Below, one piece after another: positions 39,150-52,250 of a stretch of DNA of 64,000 nucleotides; within the stretch, counting starts at the first letter, position 1; each line of letters opens with the position of its first letter. The notes beneath the pieces were generated by a model that did not search any database, had not been told where the DNA came from, and was given only the letters and a program-made list of their open reading frames with translations. Source of the stretch: Dasyornis broadbenti (taxonomy: Eukaryota > Chordata > Aves > Passeriformes > Dasyornithidae); contig VZRN01003396.1 of NCBI GenBank assembly GCA_013397935.1, forward strand, positions 727,476 to 791,475. Direction: 5' to 3'. The position numbers and the translations under genes are program-made.

Positions 39150-39235
39150 GCCTATATTTAATAAAAGGAGAGGGAGCTGTAAAAAGCTCCCAGCGTAATG
39201 TGAGCCTTACACGAGGAAGAACTATTTATAGAACC
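39150..39235. promoter_or_regulatory. Candidate regulatory cluster with MEF2-type sites
   Basis: The string ctatttatag at 39222-39231 is an exact match to the MEF2 consensus CTA(A/T)4TAG. A near match, ctatatttaa, lies 70 bp upstream at 39152-39161. Between them a short hairpin is formed by gggagct and agctccc (about 39171-39190). Two MEF2-like sites close together in a large first intron suggest an intronic enhancer, but ten-base AT-rich motifs also occur by chance. No expression or conservation data are available here. Confidence 0.3.
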
Positions 39236-42200
39236 CTGCAATATTTGCCTGAAGGAACTTGAGAGCAGTGCAGGGCTGTGTTACATAAAGCTGGGTGAGA
39301 GCACACTTGTGCCCTCACAGCTGCCGAAGTCAAACCCAGGGCTTGTCTTACAGTAGGCTTCCACTCTCTCTTGCCCTGAGGGGAGAAGAGACTGGTGAGC
39401 TCCTTCTGAAGGCCAAATCCTAGTGGTGAGAAGCTTTGGTTTGTGGAGGATAGTGGTGTTGTTTTCTTTTAAGAGGCTTATTATTTGTGATGTTTTGATT
39501 TCATTGTGTTTTGAGAAAACATGACTGTCTTGATTGCTGACATAATGGTCAAATAAAGCCAAACAAGGTCACAGTAGCAGCTTGGGGAGCCTTGAGAGAG
39601 AGATTTCAACCTGTACATGATTATATTATGGTTTAAGCAGCTTTTTATTTATTGCTGCTGCTATTCTGGCTTTTGTTCTCTAGTGATGACTTTTTTATTC
39701 TAAATGGCATTACCATGCCGCTGGGCAGTTAACCAAATATTGTTCTGGTTTTGGATGCCTTCATCAGCTTAGTACTTGTTCATTATGAGGCTTTATAAAA
39801 GGGATTTTAGATACCCTTCAGATCTTTAGCTTTTGAAAACATTCTTTATGGTTTCATAGGCAGAAGAGTCTCTCTTTGGGAGGCAAATGCATGAGAAGGT
39901 CCTTCAAAGAATGTGGCATAAACATTGAGTGTTGATACTTTTCTGAAAGCTTGCATTTGGCTAGGTCAAAGTGTTCCTAACCCCACCATGAAGGAGAGAA
40001 AAATCCAAAACCAACAGAAAGCATGGACTATGATCTGAATGTAGCACAAAGCTAGGAAAATTAGGCAAGATGTTTGATTAAAAGGGCCTTGAGTGGCTTT
40101 AAAATTTTGGATAAGGATGTAGTCTGGAGTCGTCCAAGATGTTTGTCCCTTAGTTTTTACTGTAAAAGTACTGTATCGCTTCTAAGATGAGAAATGCAGT
40201 CTTATGTAAAGTGTTTGAAGGTAAGTAAACTGCTTCTCACATTCTGTCACTCATCTATGACACTTAGACTCTTTATGTCCCTTGAGTTAAAGGTTCTAAC
40301 TAAGCAGTCAGCATTCTGCATGTTTGAAAGGCAGCTTCTGAGCAGAAGCTAAACCTCATGGTTTATTAGAGGGTGTATACTACAGCACAAAATTAAAACA
40401 ACTCAGTAAATTATTTGGGATCAAATTCAGCCTTTATCTAAAAGTTAAACAGTAATTGTTTATGTATGTGTGTAAAGGCCAGACCTTTTGCAAATGATTG
40501 TTTCTTCAAGGCCTGACAGTGTGTTTAAATGGAAGAAGGCATTTTGACTGGCTTTTGAACCCACTCACTTAGTGAAGAAGTTGTTTTTAAATTTAAGAGA
40601 AAAGGCAAACTTTTATAGATTCAAAATATGCATTATGAAAGAAATAAAAATTTGAGTAGTTGAAGCAAGTCTAAGTTGCTTCAGTCAATTATTTTCCCAA
40701 ACAACAAGGCTAGGCAAGTATGTGTATCTTTTCACAGATGAGACTGACATATAAAATAGCTTTGATTTGCTTCAGTGTCTGCATGGAGCATTTTGCATCT
40801 GAAGAATTTTTTTTGGGGGGGGGTAAATAAGAATCTTGAGGATTTGTTTTAAATAACGTAGCAAAACTTACCATACTTCGAGTAAAACAGGTGTTCAGTG
40901 GATTTATGAGGTGATGCACAAAACAAGGAAGAATATTTCTGGTGGGACTCTTTCAAATATGTAAAAGTGAGGAATTTGCACATTCTAAAACCTTCTGATG
41001 TGTTTAAGCAGCAGTTAGTACTTAGTAAATGAAAATTAGTGAACTAGTAAATGCGAATACAGGATCAGGGCTCTGAAGCTTCAGGAGGATGTGAAGAGTA
41101 GAAAGCGTTCTCAATCCCTTGATACCTTGTGGTTATGTCTGAATTAGCAAATGCTTTGGTCAGTAGAGGTAGATGAGTAGATTGAAATCCTGAAGCTTCT
41201 TAAATCTCCATTAGTGATTTGACGGGCTTAGTTTAGATTGGTTTTAACTGAATGTCCTCATGTACCTGTGCATTTTTAATCTTCGTGAAGGAGAAAATTT
41301 AATAGGTACATGCCAAATGACTTAGCAGTGATGTAGCCCATGGGGCTACCTCAAGTGTCATGTCTGTTTTAGGCAGCAAGTAGCATTTGGAGTGCATCTT
41401 GGAGCAGAGTTTTCAGATTCTTACTCAAAAGGGAATTGATTGTTCATATGCACCAGAGCTGTTTTAAAAAACCAGCCAGCTCACAGTAAATGGTTTTGCT
41501 TCTTCACTAAAGCAAACAGCATAGTTAAATTATGTATGAGAGTATGCATAGCAAAAGGATGACCTGGAAGATTTTAGTCAGATGTCTTGGAAAGATATTT
41601 TTCCCCTGTGTTAAGGAAGTATTTCTTTAAATTGGCAGATGTTTGCAATGTCCCAGTTGCCATTTTAGACTATTGAATAGAAGTAGTATTTGAATCACAA
41701 AATCTGAGCTGGATAACTAAAAATGGTTCAAAGCTTAATAATCACCAAAGGGTGCAGCATGTGGCTCCTGGGTAACACATAGGAGTTACAGATGTTTTGT
41801 GACTACAGTAAATTGCTGTTGCTGCAATCCAAGATGGTGGTAAGAATGATGTTGCAAAGTTACAGATAATGTGTTTGGCTTTGTAGGGCTCTGGGTAGGT
41901 ACTTGGCTGAATATCTCTGTATCTTCTTCTGCTTTCGATGGAGGAAGAAAGATCACTTTCAGTAATTTCTGAATTTAGATTCAGAGTTAAGTTGTGTTTA
42001 GTGCTGACTGCAGAAAAACTTCATCTCAAATGGCAGTGAAAATGCAAGTGGTTTATTTTATTTCCTTGTATATGAAATTTGTGGTCTATGAAACTCAACC
42101 CTTTCCCCACAAAACACACTGCAAAGATAAAATGAACTAATTTCTTTTCATGTTCAGAACCCAGAAGTGGCTGACTGATGTGGAGTTTTATTTTTGACCT

Positions 42201-45200
42201 GTATCTCAAAACTCTCAAATTTTGGCTGTTGTCTAATGTAAATGTGTCTGTTAATTTTGAACTACTTAACCTAGATGACTGGCAAAGCTGGATAGCTTTT
42301 TTTTTTTTTCAAAGTGGAACACAGTGCTGACTAATCACAGGTCAGTTCTTGGCTTGCCTTTTGTAATCTGGGCTGCCACAGGTACAGTACAGTCAGTACC
42401 CAATGACCTTGATCAAGTCTTAGTTACATTGCAGTCTTAGTCCAATCTACTGTGTGGATGTACTTATATTGCAGTAGTGTTGGCTGTATGTAGAATTTAA
42501 GGTCTTGATACAGTAATCATCCAAATACTCTATTTTAAGCATTTTTTGGGTTATACCAAAATCTGAGCATTCCACAGAGGTGATGTGCACAGGAGCAAGT
42601 TTCTATGCTTATGTGATCACTCTTACAAAGCTCAAGGTTGGAATAAATGCATTATTTAAAAAATGCATTTTTAAAAAATCAAGTGACAAAACTGATGAAT
42701 AAGGGTTTTGGAGTAGAATAACCCTTGTTAAAAAGATATAGATGATAAACTTTAGGGAATTTTGCACTTTCAACTAACAGTTTTACATTGAAGAATTAAG
42801 TTGGAACATTCCAATTTAAATATTTCTTTGGTCGCACATCTGTCTACTGGCCTCAAACAGTCATTTTGTTTAGACTGGAAGAAATAGTACAATACAGCCA
42901 ACTGAGGCAAAAGCTGAATTATGTCATATTAAGTAGGAGAGGAATTATTCGAATCCTGTATGCAGGCTGCTGTTGACATATGTAGTAGGAAGAATGGAAT
43001 GTGTTGGATTTTCATTAAGAAACTAGTCTTCAAAACTGTGCACTTGTTTGGATGTCAGAGTTAAATACAAAGCTGCAGTAAGAATTTTTATATCCTCATT
43101 TGTATGTTAGAAGGAGAAAATACCAAAGAGTGCAATAACAATTTGTGCCATCTTGTTTATGAATATTGTATGTGCAGGTGACACTGACTGAAGAATAATA
43201 TTAATGTTGTGTATTTCATGAGTACAGTAGCTACAATGTCCATTTCTCTTTATGGCTGTTTTGGCAATCTAGTAAATAAATAATGCTCAGCTGCAGTTTG
43301 TTTTTATTCTCTGCAATAGGAAGACTTAGATGGAAGTTTAAAGGAAAAGTGGGCACTCCCTGGATTAGGTGGTAATATTTGCTTTGCAAAGGAGGCCATG
43401 CAAACAGTGCCTCTGTAAATTTTATAAGAGTGAACAATATTTTTCCCCTATGTGTATGTAAACTGAGGATATTTAATAAGTCTTAAAGGAAGCAGACATA
43501 CACATTGATGCTGGCTTTCTTTCCTCCATGATACAAGGTTTTAAGAGTAACGCAAAGTCTCTTCCTTAATCCTGAACTTGACTTTCTCATGCTCCATGTG
43601 TTTCTACTGTAGACCAAGCAGACCGATTATTGTGAATTTTGTGGGAGTTGGCTTTCATTCCTTCTTTGTGCTTTCAAGCTTATTTTTTTTCTAGATTCCG
43701 TAAGTGCCAACAGTGAAACAGGTTGTGTGAAGGAAGAGCACTGGTGACTTTTGTTTCTGGATGCGTATCTCTATTTACTGTTAACAGAGACAAGGCAGGA
43801 ACTGTTGGGGTACAGCTTACGGGGGGGGAGAACTGGTTCCATGGTAGCTCAGTGGAGTCAATGTTAAGAGGTGAAACGCATTCAGTACAAATGTCTTATA
43901 CAAACTGGAATGTTATGTTCTGGCCAAAAGCATTCTTGGTGAGGAGTGTGTGGGAGAGAGTCAGGAATGAGTAAAGGTGGTCAGGTATGTCAGATATCGA
44001 TGTAATTTGTTCAGAAAAGTTACAGGATCTTAAATTCTCAAAACTCACTTGAAGACTGCACACAAATCACACCTTGGTTATCAGTGTTATTTCATTCAGG
44101 AGTGCTGTTATGTTACCGGCTTCCTAAGATTGCTAAGGTAGGGCCTGGGGAGGAGGGGGAGAGGAGGGCAAGAAAGGCTGAAGAGCGGTGTTGGTGCTTT
44201 TAGTTATTTAATCCTAGTCATGCCCTTGTTCATAACAACAGACTTATCTAACAGTTTCCCAAAACAAATGTAATTCACAGATATGTGGTAGCAGCTAGGA
44301 CAAAATTGAGCCCATCTAATCGGTCATTCAGTGCATTTCCAGTACTTTTTCTTGTTTATAGTTTAAACTGTTTCTATCTTCACTGTAGAGGGGAAAATTA
44401 AGATTTGCATTTTGATTCCAACTTCATTTGAGCAACTAATGTCTAATATCAGTAATCTCACTCTTGTTATTTCTAAAGAACCACTTGAAAGGGGACCATT
44501 TAAAAAGTAATCAGTATAAGTAACCCCATTGTTCTTTTCAGTACGTACTGTGATGGTGCAGGAATAATGGATGCTCTGCAGGGGAATCATAACACTTTCT
44601 ATTAAAGCACTCAAATGAAACTTTCTCTTCTGCAGCTGCCACTGTAGAGTATAATTTTTATTAGGGTATGGCATAAATTTATCATTTGATTTAGTATGTT
44701 CCTTTAGCTGTTATTGTCCTTCCAAAATACAGTTTTTGAGTCTCTTGAGTGTGAGAACTATTTCCAGGTTAAATGATACCAAGTAGGAATACAAATGTAT
44801 GTAATTGAGGAAAACTTAATGAAATGTTATTTTGTATATAAGGGTGTTTTTTCCAGGAGTTAATATTGCCCATCTGTTTTCTAGTTACGGTGTTCTGATT
44901 TTGGTGTGAATGTATCCTTGTTGAGACCCTCTGAAATGGGGAGAGAATTTTGCTTTTTTGTTCTTATGCCTGTGCTGAAGGGGAAAAACAGGTAGAGAAA
45001 AGATGATGCTGGTGCAGTGTTCCAGCTTTGTTGCGAGACTTCTCTGGAGCTTACTCCCAGAAGATCCAAACACCTGATCTTTGTCTTGACAGTTTAGAGA
45101 CTGATATTTGAGTCTTCCAGTGAGTTTCTAGAAATACTGTCATGCTTCGGTGGAGCAATAATGTTTTTGGCTAGAAATGCCAGGAAACAAGATGCTGTAA

Positions 45201-46406
45201 TACTGAGTGTAACTTTACAGCAAAATAAGTTAATCTGGACATGTTCCTAGAGATTTGAGAGAGCTCTTTTCACACAGAATTCCTAAGAAAACGGTTGTAT
45301 ATCTGGTTCTCAATGAAGCACTGAACACAGCATGTTCTGTTGCTGCACTTGCATATGGAATTGCATCCACACCTTATGTTTGCAAATCGGTGCAATTGCT
45401 GTCTGACTTCCTGGTTTTCCCATGTTTTCTGGGTGTTCTTGTGTGGCTTGTTCTTCAGCTGCTGCTTATGTCTTGTAGCTACTACATATATGAAGTCTTT
45501 CAAGTCCTTCCCCAAGTCTGTTTTTCTGCAATCCCATAATTATATTTTCCTTTCCTAGCAGGAGGGAGTATTTGCATTTTTCCTTACACTGCGGATAACC
45601 AAAAGCAGTACCATACCACCAGTTATTACAGAGCCTTTAGCCCCTTACACAAAGGGTTTGGTTAAGTTTTGGGAGAAATGTGCTCTTCTTCATTCCTTCT
45701 CTGGCCTATTTCATCTTGCTGAGGCCATAAGTATCCAACCTTGAGGGACTTTGTTCCCTGCTTGAGGCTGAGGCACTGGGGAGCAGCAGTGTGGTCAACC
45801 CCTAAACCCAGGGCACTTTGAGTTTTGTTTTCTGTGTACTCTCTAAAGGGAGCAGAGGTGCCAGCTGCCAGTCTGTCAGTGAGGGGCTGGGCTGTGCAAT
45901 GGAGAGGGAAGTCTAGTAGGGTTGTAGTATAAATTTCTAGTCATTGCTGTTTTGTTTGCTATCAGTTGATTTCAAATTATAATGTTATTAAAGTGCCAGT
46001 AAATCAACCAGGGATATGCAGTCTGTCTGCATGACCTAGCTCATACAGATGCTGGGTTACATAGTGCTTTGGCTTGGCTGACATGAAAGAAAGTTGGTGA
46101 ATGAGCCAAGGTGAATGGACTGCTTGCTTACTGCAAGTTGGGATAGGCGAAAATATGGATGTTTAATCAGCTGTTGGTAAAAAACACAGTGCAAGGAATG
46201 GCACTTTGCTACTGTGCAAGGTTCCAAACGCATGTGACTGTGCAAAGTGCAGAGCTGGGTAGCTGCTCTGTGAAGAGTGTTGGGGGTTTAGTATTGGCTG
46301 AATTTGTCAGTTTAAACTAATGTTTAAGGAAAAGAAAACTATTTATCCTGATGAATGCTGTTTGGAATGGCTTGAATGGAACATTTGCTTCTTTTTTGTT
46401 CTGCAG
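39236..46406. other. Intron interior before the N-terminal exon
   Basis: Nothing recognisable beyond small items: the 8-bp-arm hairpin at 40333-40350, G runs at 40815-40823 and 43813-43820, and a 13-base poly-T near 42297-42309. Open frames are short and without family resemblance. The last 20 bases form the polypyrimidine tract and acceptor of the next exon. Confidence 0.55.
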
Positions 46407-46699
46407 ACTTCTTGAAGCCAACTTCAGCAAAGAGAAGGAGTTCCATCTGTGCCAGCCAGCCCCAGTCTCTAGTGCTGGTTCCCCTGATGGCACATTGTAC
46501 AAGCCTGTGAAACCTGCCAAGCTGGACGCCACAGCTTTGCACGACTGCACTTTGGCCGCCACTGTGCCTCCCTCGGAGCTGTCAAACCATGCAGTCCTAG
46601 CCTGCGACACAGGCATTCACGAGGAGCACTATGTAAGCGAAGGGGTGGAAGATGATGTGCCAGACTGCAGAGAGTACAGAGATGCCTGCACCATTACTG
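46407..46699 (+). CDS. TRAK1: TRAK1 N-terminal extension exon
   Basis: This 293-base exon lies between a strong acceptor (cttttttgttctgcag, ending 46406) and a consensus donor (attactg|gtaagc at 46699/46700). It enters with one base finishing an Arg codon and runs open for 97 codons (LLEANFSKEKEFHLCQPAPV at the start, EYRDACTIT at the end). It leaves one G that joins AT at 62562 to make Asp of DVCNST. The peptide is acidic toward its C-terminal half, Pro/Ala/Ser-rich in the middle, has no membrane segment and contains no Met. Its last residues, YRDACTITDVCN, resemble HRDSESITDVCS near the start of the paralogue TRAK2 as I recall it, which supports a shared ancestral N-terminal exon. The short human TRAK1 isoform 1 N-terminus, as I recall it, is a different alternative sequence joined at the same Asp. 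The upstream intron frame stays open back to an ATG at 46351, so an alternative first exon reading through the acceptor is possible. Confidence 0.85.
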
Positions 46700-49600
46700 G
46701 TAAGCAGTCAGATCTTTTACCTTGGTAAGCATGTGGAGGTGTAGAGTTAAGTTTCTGTTCTTAAACGCATGGTGGGGTATCTGCTTCATGGACACAGTGC
46801 CACCGCTGTTCTGCATATTTCTTCCTGTTTAAGAAGTGATTTCACAGGCACCAGGATTTCCAGTGGAAAGCACTTTGTAATGTTTAAGGTTCTTGCAAAT
46901 AGGCCAGACCCATGACAGCTGTGAAACCAGGTTACTGTATTTATGTACTAGGGAAGTTGAACCATTTGAAATTTGTTTGGGAAACAAAGTCAGGGATGAG
47001 GAGAAGGGAAGACTGCAGCTTAAAGTTTATGGAATGCTTGTCCTAATGTTCAGCATAATTTAGATTTTTATCTTCATAAGATAATTGCTTTGTGGAAGAA
47101 AAGGGATGGGAGAAATGGGATCTAACATATTTTTATTGTGCATATTTTTGCTTTTCAAAGCCATTTCATTTTTTCCCGTTAGTTCTGGAACAGTAAAAGT
47201 TAATGTATATGGAATAGCTTCTTCTGTATGCTTTTGTGAAAGGTTGAATATCTTATTATAGATTCATACAGATAAATTGAATATGTGTTGAAGTATGGTA
47301 TTTTAAATAGAATTAGATTCTTTGTGCTGTGGTCAGCTGACCCAATTTTGTGTTTGAATAATTACTGTAACTCAGTTTAGTCATGATTATGGCCATGAAA
47401 TGACAGGCAGTTTCCAATCCAAATCCATGGTTTGTTGGCTGAGCTGTGAGGCTTCTTTTAGCCTAATGTGACCTTGTGAGTTCTAAGTCATTTTGGGAAT
47501 GTTTGAGAAATCAGCTGAGTTTTTGGAAGGGAGAAATGAGATGTCTGAGAAAAACAGAAAAAAGGCTGGGGCCATACTAATTGGCAGCCAGATACCTTTA
47601 TCCTGAGTTACTTTCAGCCCTTTCTAGAGTTGTCTGTAGGTCAGAGAACTAGTTAATGGTGACCATCTGCAGCTGCTTTGGTAACATGCCTTAGCTTAGC
47701 TCAGTCCAACAACTGTGTAGTTACTCGGGGTTGATATTCTGAAAAAAGAAAATAAAAAGAAGGGCAGAGGTGCTCTCAAGTCCCTCCTGATTTCCTTGGG
47801 AAGGCAAGCAGCAGAATTAACACTGGAGTCACTTTGTCAGATGTGGTTCTACATAAAATATTTTGTTTCAAGAAACTTACTTGCCATCCTTTCTCCCTTG
47901 TTTTCATGGATTTAGAGCTCTGTAACTGGTTAGTTCATAAATGGGTCATCGCTTTGACTTCCGTGTAAGTATTTGTTTGTAGGTAGACTAGAAACTCCAC
48001 ATCACATGAATGCATTCCTGGTAGTATAACTCTGTTTTCCAGGCACCTTGTAGAAGGATCTTGCAATCTGTTCTGTTGGCTGGGGCCTGTCTCCCCTTCA
48101 CCCCCTCTCCTCCCTCCCCTGTTAACAGGAATTTGATTTTGTTTTTCTGTTTCTGACTACAAGCCAGGACAACCAACTTCTTTCATGAATCAAGGTGCCT
48201 TCTTGATTATGGTTCCTTGAAAGGCAAGACAAACTCAGTTTTACAGCTTTTAAAAGTAGTTTTTATTAAATGGAGGCCAGTGCATGTTCTTCCTACCTCA
48301 CATTCCTTCAAGCCTGATGTAGTTTCTCAATCTCTTTCTTCTTGCTTAGCTATCAGAGAAGTGTGGTTTACAGATTGATCCTAAATTGCTTTTTAAAATG
48401 GATTTGCTGTTCTGTGGCGTCAGATTTATACTGTTTGTGACCTGAGGACAGGATGATGTGACTTCAGTAGAAATAGCAGTAGTTTTGTTGATTGTTTGGT
48501 TAGTTGGGGACTTTTTTGGTGTTTATGGATTTTTGAGTTTCAGCTTTTTGCTGTGCTTTTTAAAGGTGTCAAAGGGCATAGGCTGGAAGTAAGGAATTGG
48601 TCTCATACTCCCTCTGTAAAATCTTTATCATTATTTTGTGCAGGTATGCAGTGTATACCCTTGAAACAATCTGAAAGATAAATACTTGAGGAGGAATAAA
48701 AATTGTCAGAGACTTTAACATGAAGACTTTGTTTAGTTCTGACTGACAAGTTAGCATGCTTTACACTTTTAAATTGTTTAGTGGGAAAGAAATTGCTCAT
48801 ATCAAGTTTGCATATACCATACTTTTTCTTCTGATGCCAAGCCTTGACTCATCCTAGGGTTCAAATTCAGCAATCAGGGTAATCTATATATTTTTTAGTC
48901 TAAGATTAACCCCTACAGCCTCTTATAAAAGTTATCTGCCAAAATTCTTTGAAACAATGGATTGAGCACAGTTAAAAAAATGTGAAACTGAGGCATAATG
49001 TGGTGTGGTGATGCTTTCTGGAATGTAACAAGCTAATGGTAATTGGACCTATCTCTGATATAGCTAGTAGTAAATTATATTATGTGCATATTTTGCTATT
49101 TAACTTTTCAAAACCATTGATGCTCAAAGAATTTTTAATACTCCTTTGTTTTGTTACTGTTTTTGTTTCCTGTTGTGTTTGCTGGCAGTAGAGAGGCACT
49201 TTGGCATTCTCTTGTCAGCAGTACCGTCTTTCCTGCCTAAGAGCAGATGTCATGTAGCTGAGAGGATTGCACATTCTCATTGTGCTAAGTGTGTTTTCTT
49301 GGATACAGGGCTGGCTTAAACATTTCTTGTTCCCAAACCATCTCAGAATTGTGCTTGAAAAGATTTTTGTGGGAGTGCAACTGGAGGTATTTTAGGCAAC
49401 TGGTCTGCATAGAATCCTTGCTCTGCTTTTATGTCAGAGTGGAGATGAGAGTTGGTTTTTAGTTAGGTCACACCTCTGATCTGTTTTATCGTGTGGCCTA
49501 AAATCGGTTTTGTTGGCATAACACAGGCAATAAGCATTGCAGGGCTGGGCCGGGCCCAGGTGACAAAAAACTGTGGTGAAAAATTTCCTTGACCCAGTGC

Positions 49601-51872
49601 CTGAGAGGGGGACAGCACCCTAAAAGCACCTTTTCCAGTGAATTTGATATTAAAACTCCATCCAGAGCTCATTGTTGCTGCAAATGAAGCTTTATGCAAG
49701 TAAATGCATCTGAATCTGTGCTAACTTCAGCGCAGAAGAACAAATGAAAGAGGATAGTTGATCTATGGAAAAAAATTGTTTGTGAATGTTTTGAGAGTTA
49801 CTATAAAAAAAAAAGCTGGTGGCGCACACACTTTCTAAACCCTAAACCTGTAAATGGACTCAGTAGCTGTTGTAATAGATTTTTGTAATACTTCATTTTA
49901 GGTTTTGTTAGCAAAATTTAGGAGAAAAGATCAATGTAGTCTTGGCTTTGAGTTTTTATTGCTATTGATTGTGGAGCTCCTGTAGGTAAATGGGCAGGAG
50001 GCTCAAGTCCTGAGGTTGGTGGACAGTGGGGGCAGCACTGTATGGAAGTGGCATGGGGTTGCTACATGTGGGAAGCACATACTGTTTCCTAGTTGTTTTC
50101 TCTTCCTTTTAACTTTTCTTTTTCTTGCTGCTCCCGTTCATCCGAGAGCATAGAGATAGGAATACGGGCGTAGCACCATCTAGTGTTCGTTTTGCTAGAA
50201 AGGGAGTGGAAATGCCTTTAAAGGTCTGTCTGTCTTTTCTGTAATTGCAGTGCAGACCTAAATATTTTCAGTCAGATGTTGATAAAAACAGCAACTGGAG
50301 CTGGGAACTTTTTTCTCTAACACCATGACCACAATCCCCACCACCCCCATCCCATTTTTTGTAGAGCAGGAAGAGCTGTAATTTTGACATGAAAAAACAA
50401 AGTATCACTAAATTGCTCAGTAGTCCCAATTTTATGAATTACAAAAGCCTCTTAGTCTGATTGCCTTTCTTTCTTATGTGTCAGCTGCTGTCAGACAAAT
50501 CCTGTCCTTATGGAAATGGACAGTACAGTGGGGATGGAAGTCTGAAATATCACTGGATTTTAGTCTTGTGGTAGCTGTCTGACTGCCAGAATATTTTTGT
50601 AAAGCTTTTTATTTGTTTTTTTTATTTCTCTTAATATGCATAACACAGTGTCCTTAGACATCTTCAGTAAGTTAACTTTGTCTGCTTTTGCATGTCTGAA
50701 TACTCACTATTTGCAATTATTTTTGTATGGTGTACTTTGTAATTCAAGAGCTAACTGCTTAATATGCCATGTAGGTTTCGTTCATCCTTCTCTGAAAAGG
50801 GAGAGAATGAATGGACTGTAATTTAAATTGCCTAGCTCCTTCATTAGTTTGCATTATTCATTTGTTCATTGTACTAATTACTCTTACTAAATGCATGTAG
50901 GAGTGTATTTTCTGGCTGTTCAGGACAGTTTCCTGAAGGCTATTGCATTATTGGGAAATTCTTTGTGGTAGTAACCTCATCTGTGTCTTATTTTGCTTGC
51001 AACTAATATGAGTAGATTTTTTTTGTTTTTTTAAATTTCTAAAAACAAAGTTTCATTATTGGAGGGATCAAACAGTGAAATGTCACTCTTTCAACATGAA
51101 GGTGTCTGTGAGAAGAGTTGGTATTGTTTGACCTTCGTTGCAGGTTGTGTAACTTGTACATTACTGCACTGACTGCGGTGAAAGTAGTCATAATATCCAG
51201 AGAAACCAACTTTTTCTTGCTGTCAAGCCTCATTCACTCAATCTCTTAGCAATGTTTGGGTGCAGTAAGTTTTCTCTGGGTTTTCATCCTGTCTCTATCT
51301 TTATTCAAGCTTTAAATATGTTCCCATATATGAAACAGAGATTCTGTTAACTTCCACCAACTTACCACTCTTCATGGCAACATCAGGCAATAGCTGACTG
51401 ATCCTACTGATAACTGGTGTCATTCTGACCATTTCTTTATTGTAATCACTATTTTAAAAGACATGTTTAGGGCCCACAGAACTTCATTCCATTGTGTGTG
51501 TGTGTCCCCTGAGATGCATGTTTTTATGTTGAAAGGTTGAATTTCTATTCCTTCTGTTTTAAGTGTGATAAAGCATGATTACTTAAAATTAGCTCCACAG
51601 GGACTTAGGTATTACAGGTTGTTGTGAGATCGCTTTACTCTTATTATGCTGGTGATGGGGAGAATGCTGTACCTGTGGCTGTCTGTTCTAGGAGCATGAG
51701 TTACCACCAGAAATTGTCTGCTTGGTATTCTGAGACTGTTGCACAAAGTGCTGTGGTTGGTTTTGGTACCTGTTATAGTCCTTCTGGTTGACTTCCAAAC
51801 TTTAAATGGTTACAAAAATATTGATAAAATACAGTTTTGAATTGCTTCCTTTTATTTGAACCTCTCTGAGTT

Positions 51873-51914
51873 CTGTTGTGGTTACCTCTCTTGTACTGTT
51901 GTGGTTACCTTTCT
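51873..51914. repeat. Short tandem duplication
   Basis: The string ctgttgtggttacctctct (51873-51891) recurs at 51896-51914 with one substitution, spaced 23 bp. It is a local duplication at the start of an otherwise unrecognised 131-codon open frame. Confidence 0.7.
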
Positions 51915-52044
51915 CTTTTAGTGGTGCATAACTTGCTCTATCATTTGCTTCTTTTTCAGCTCCTGGTTTGGGGTGGGGCTTCCATGTTTTCTCAGTGTTG
52001 TCAGTATGAGAAAAGAGGTGTAAAGTACTGCTTGGTGGAGTGGG

Positions 52045-52250
52045 AGCTCAAGAGCATAAGAAATACTTTGCTGTGTTGGACTACCTGGCTCAGGACTGTG
52101 TTTCTGACTTCAGAAACCGCAGATGCTGGATATGGAGATCACATATTCAGCCACTCTCAGCAGTCTACTCTCAGCATAAGTGCCCCCATCATGCAGAACT
52201 ATTTAGTGTTGGAATCTGTCCATAGCTTTTTCTTACGTGATCTGCTGAGT
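52045..52250. repeat. Possible ancient LINE/SINE remnant
   Basis: The run agagcataagaaatactttg, then tgttggactacctggctcag and a later ctgacttcagaaaccgcaga resembles, at low identity, a reptile/bird repeat I recall in which AGAACATAAGAA is followed by CTGGGTCAGACC and a CCGACAGTGGCC-type stretch. The match is by memory and degraded, so the family and strand are uncertain. The surrounding 131-codon frame (51876-52271) is then a chance frame. Confidence 0.3.

Larger units (their letters stand above)
645..46406 (+). other. TRAK1: Very large 5' intron of TRAK1 (45.8 kb)
   Basis: It starts gtaaaa at 645 and ends cttttttgttctgcag at 46406, a strong polypyrimidine tract and acceptor. It holds the CR1 fragments, one solo LTR, hairpins, homopolymer tracts and candidate regulatory stretches listed separately. 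No other exon with recognisable protein content was found on either strand. Large first introns are typical of genes with alternative 5' exons, and human TRAK1 is known to have alternative first exons. If the 602-644 exon is not real, the intron would begin at 94. Confidence 0.7.
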
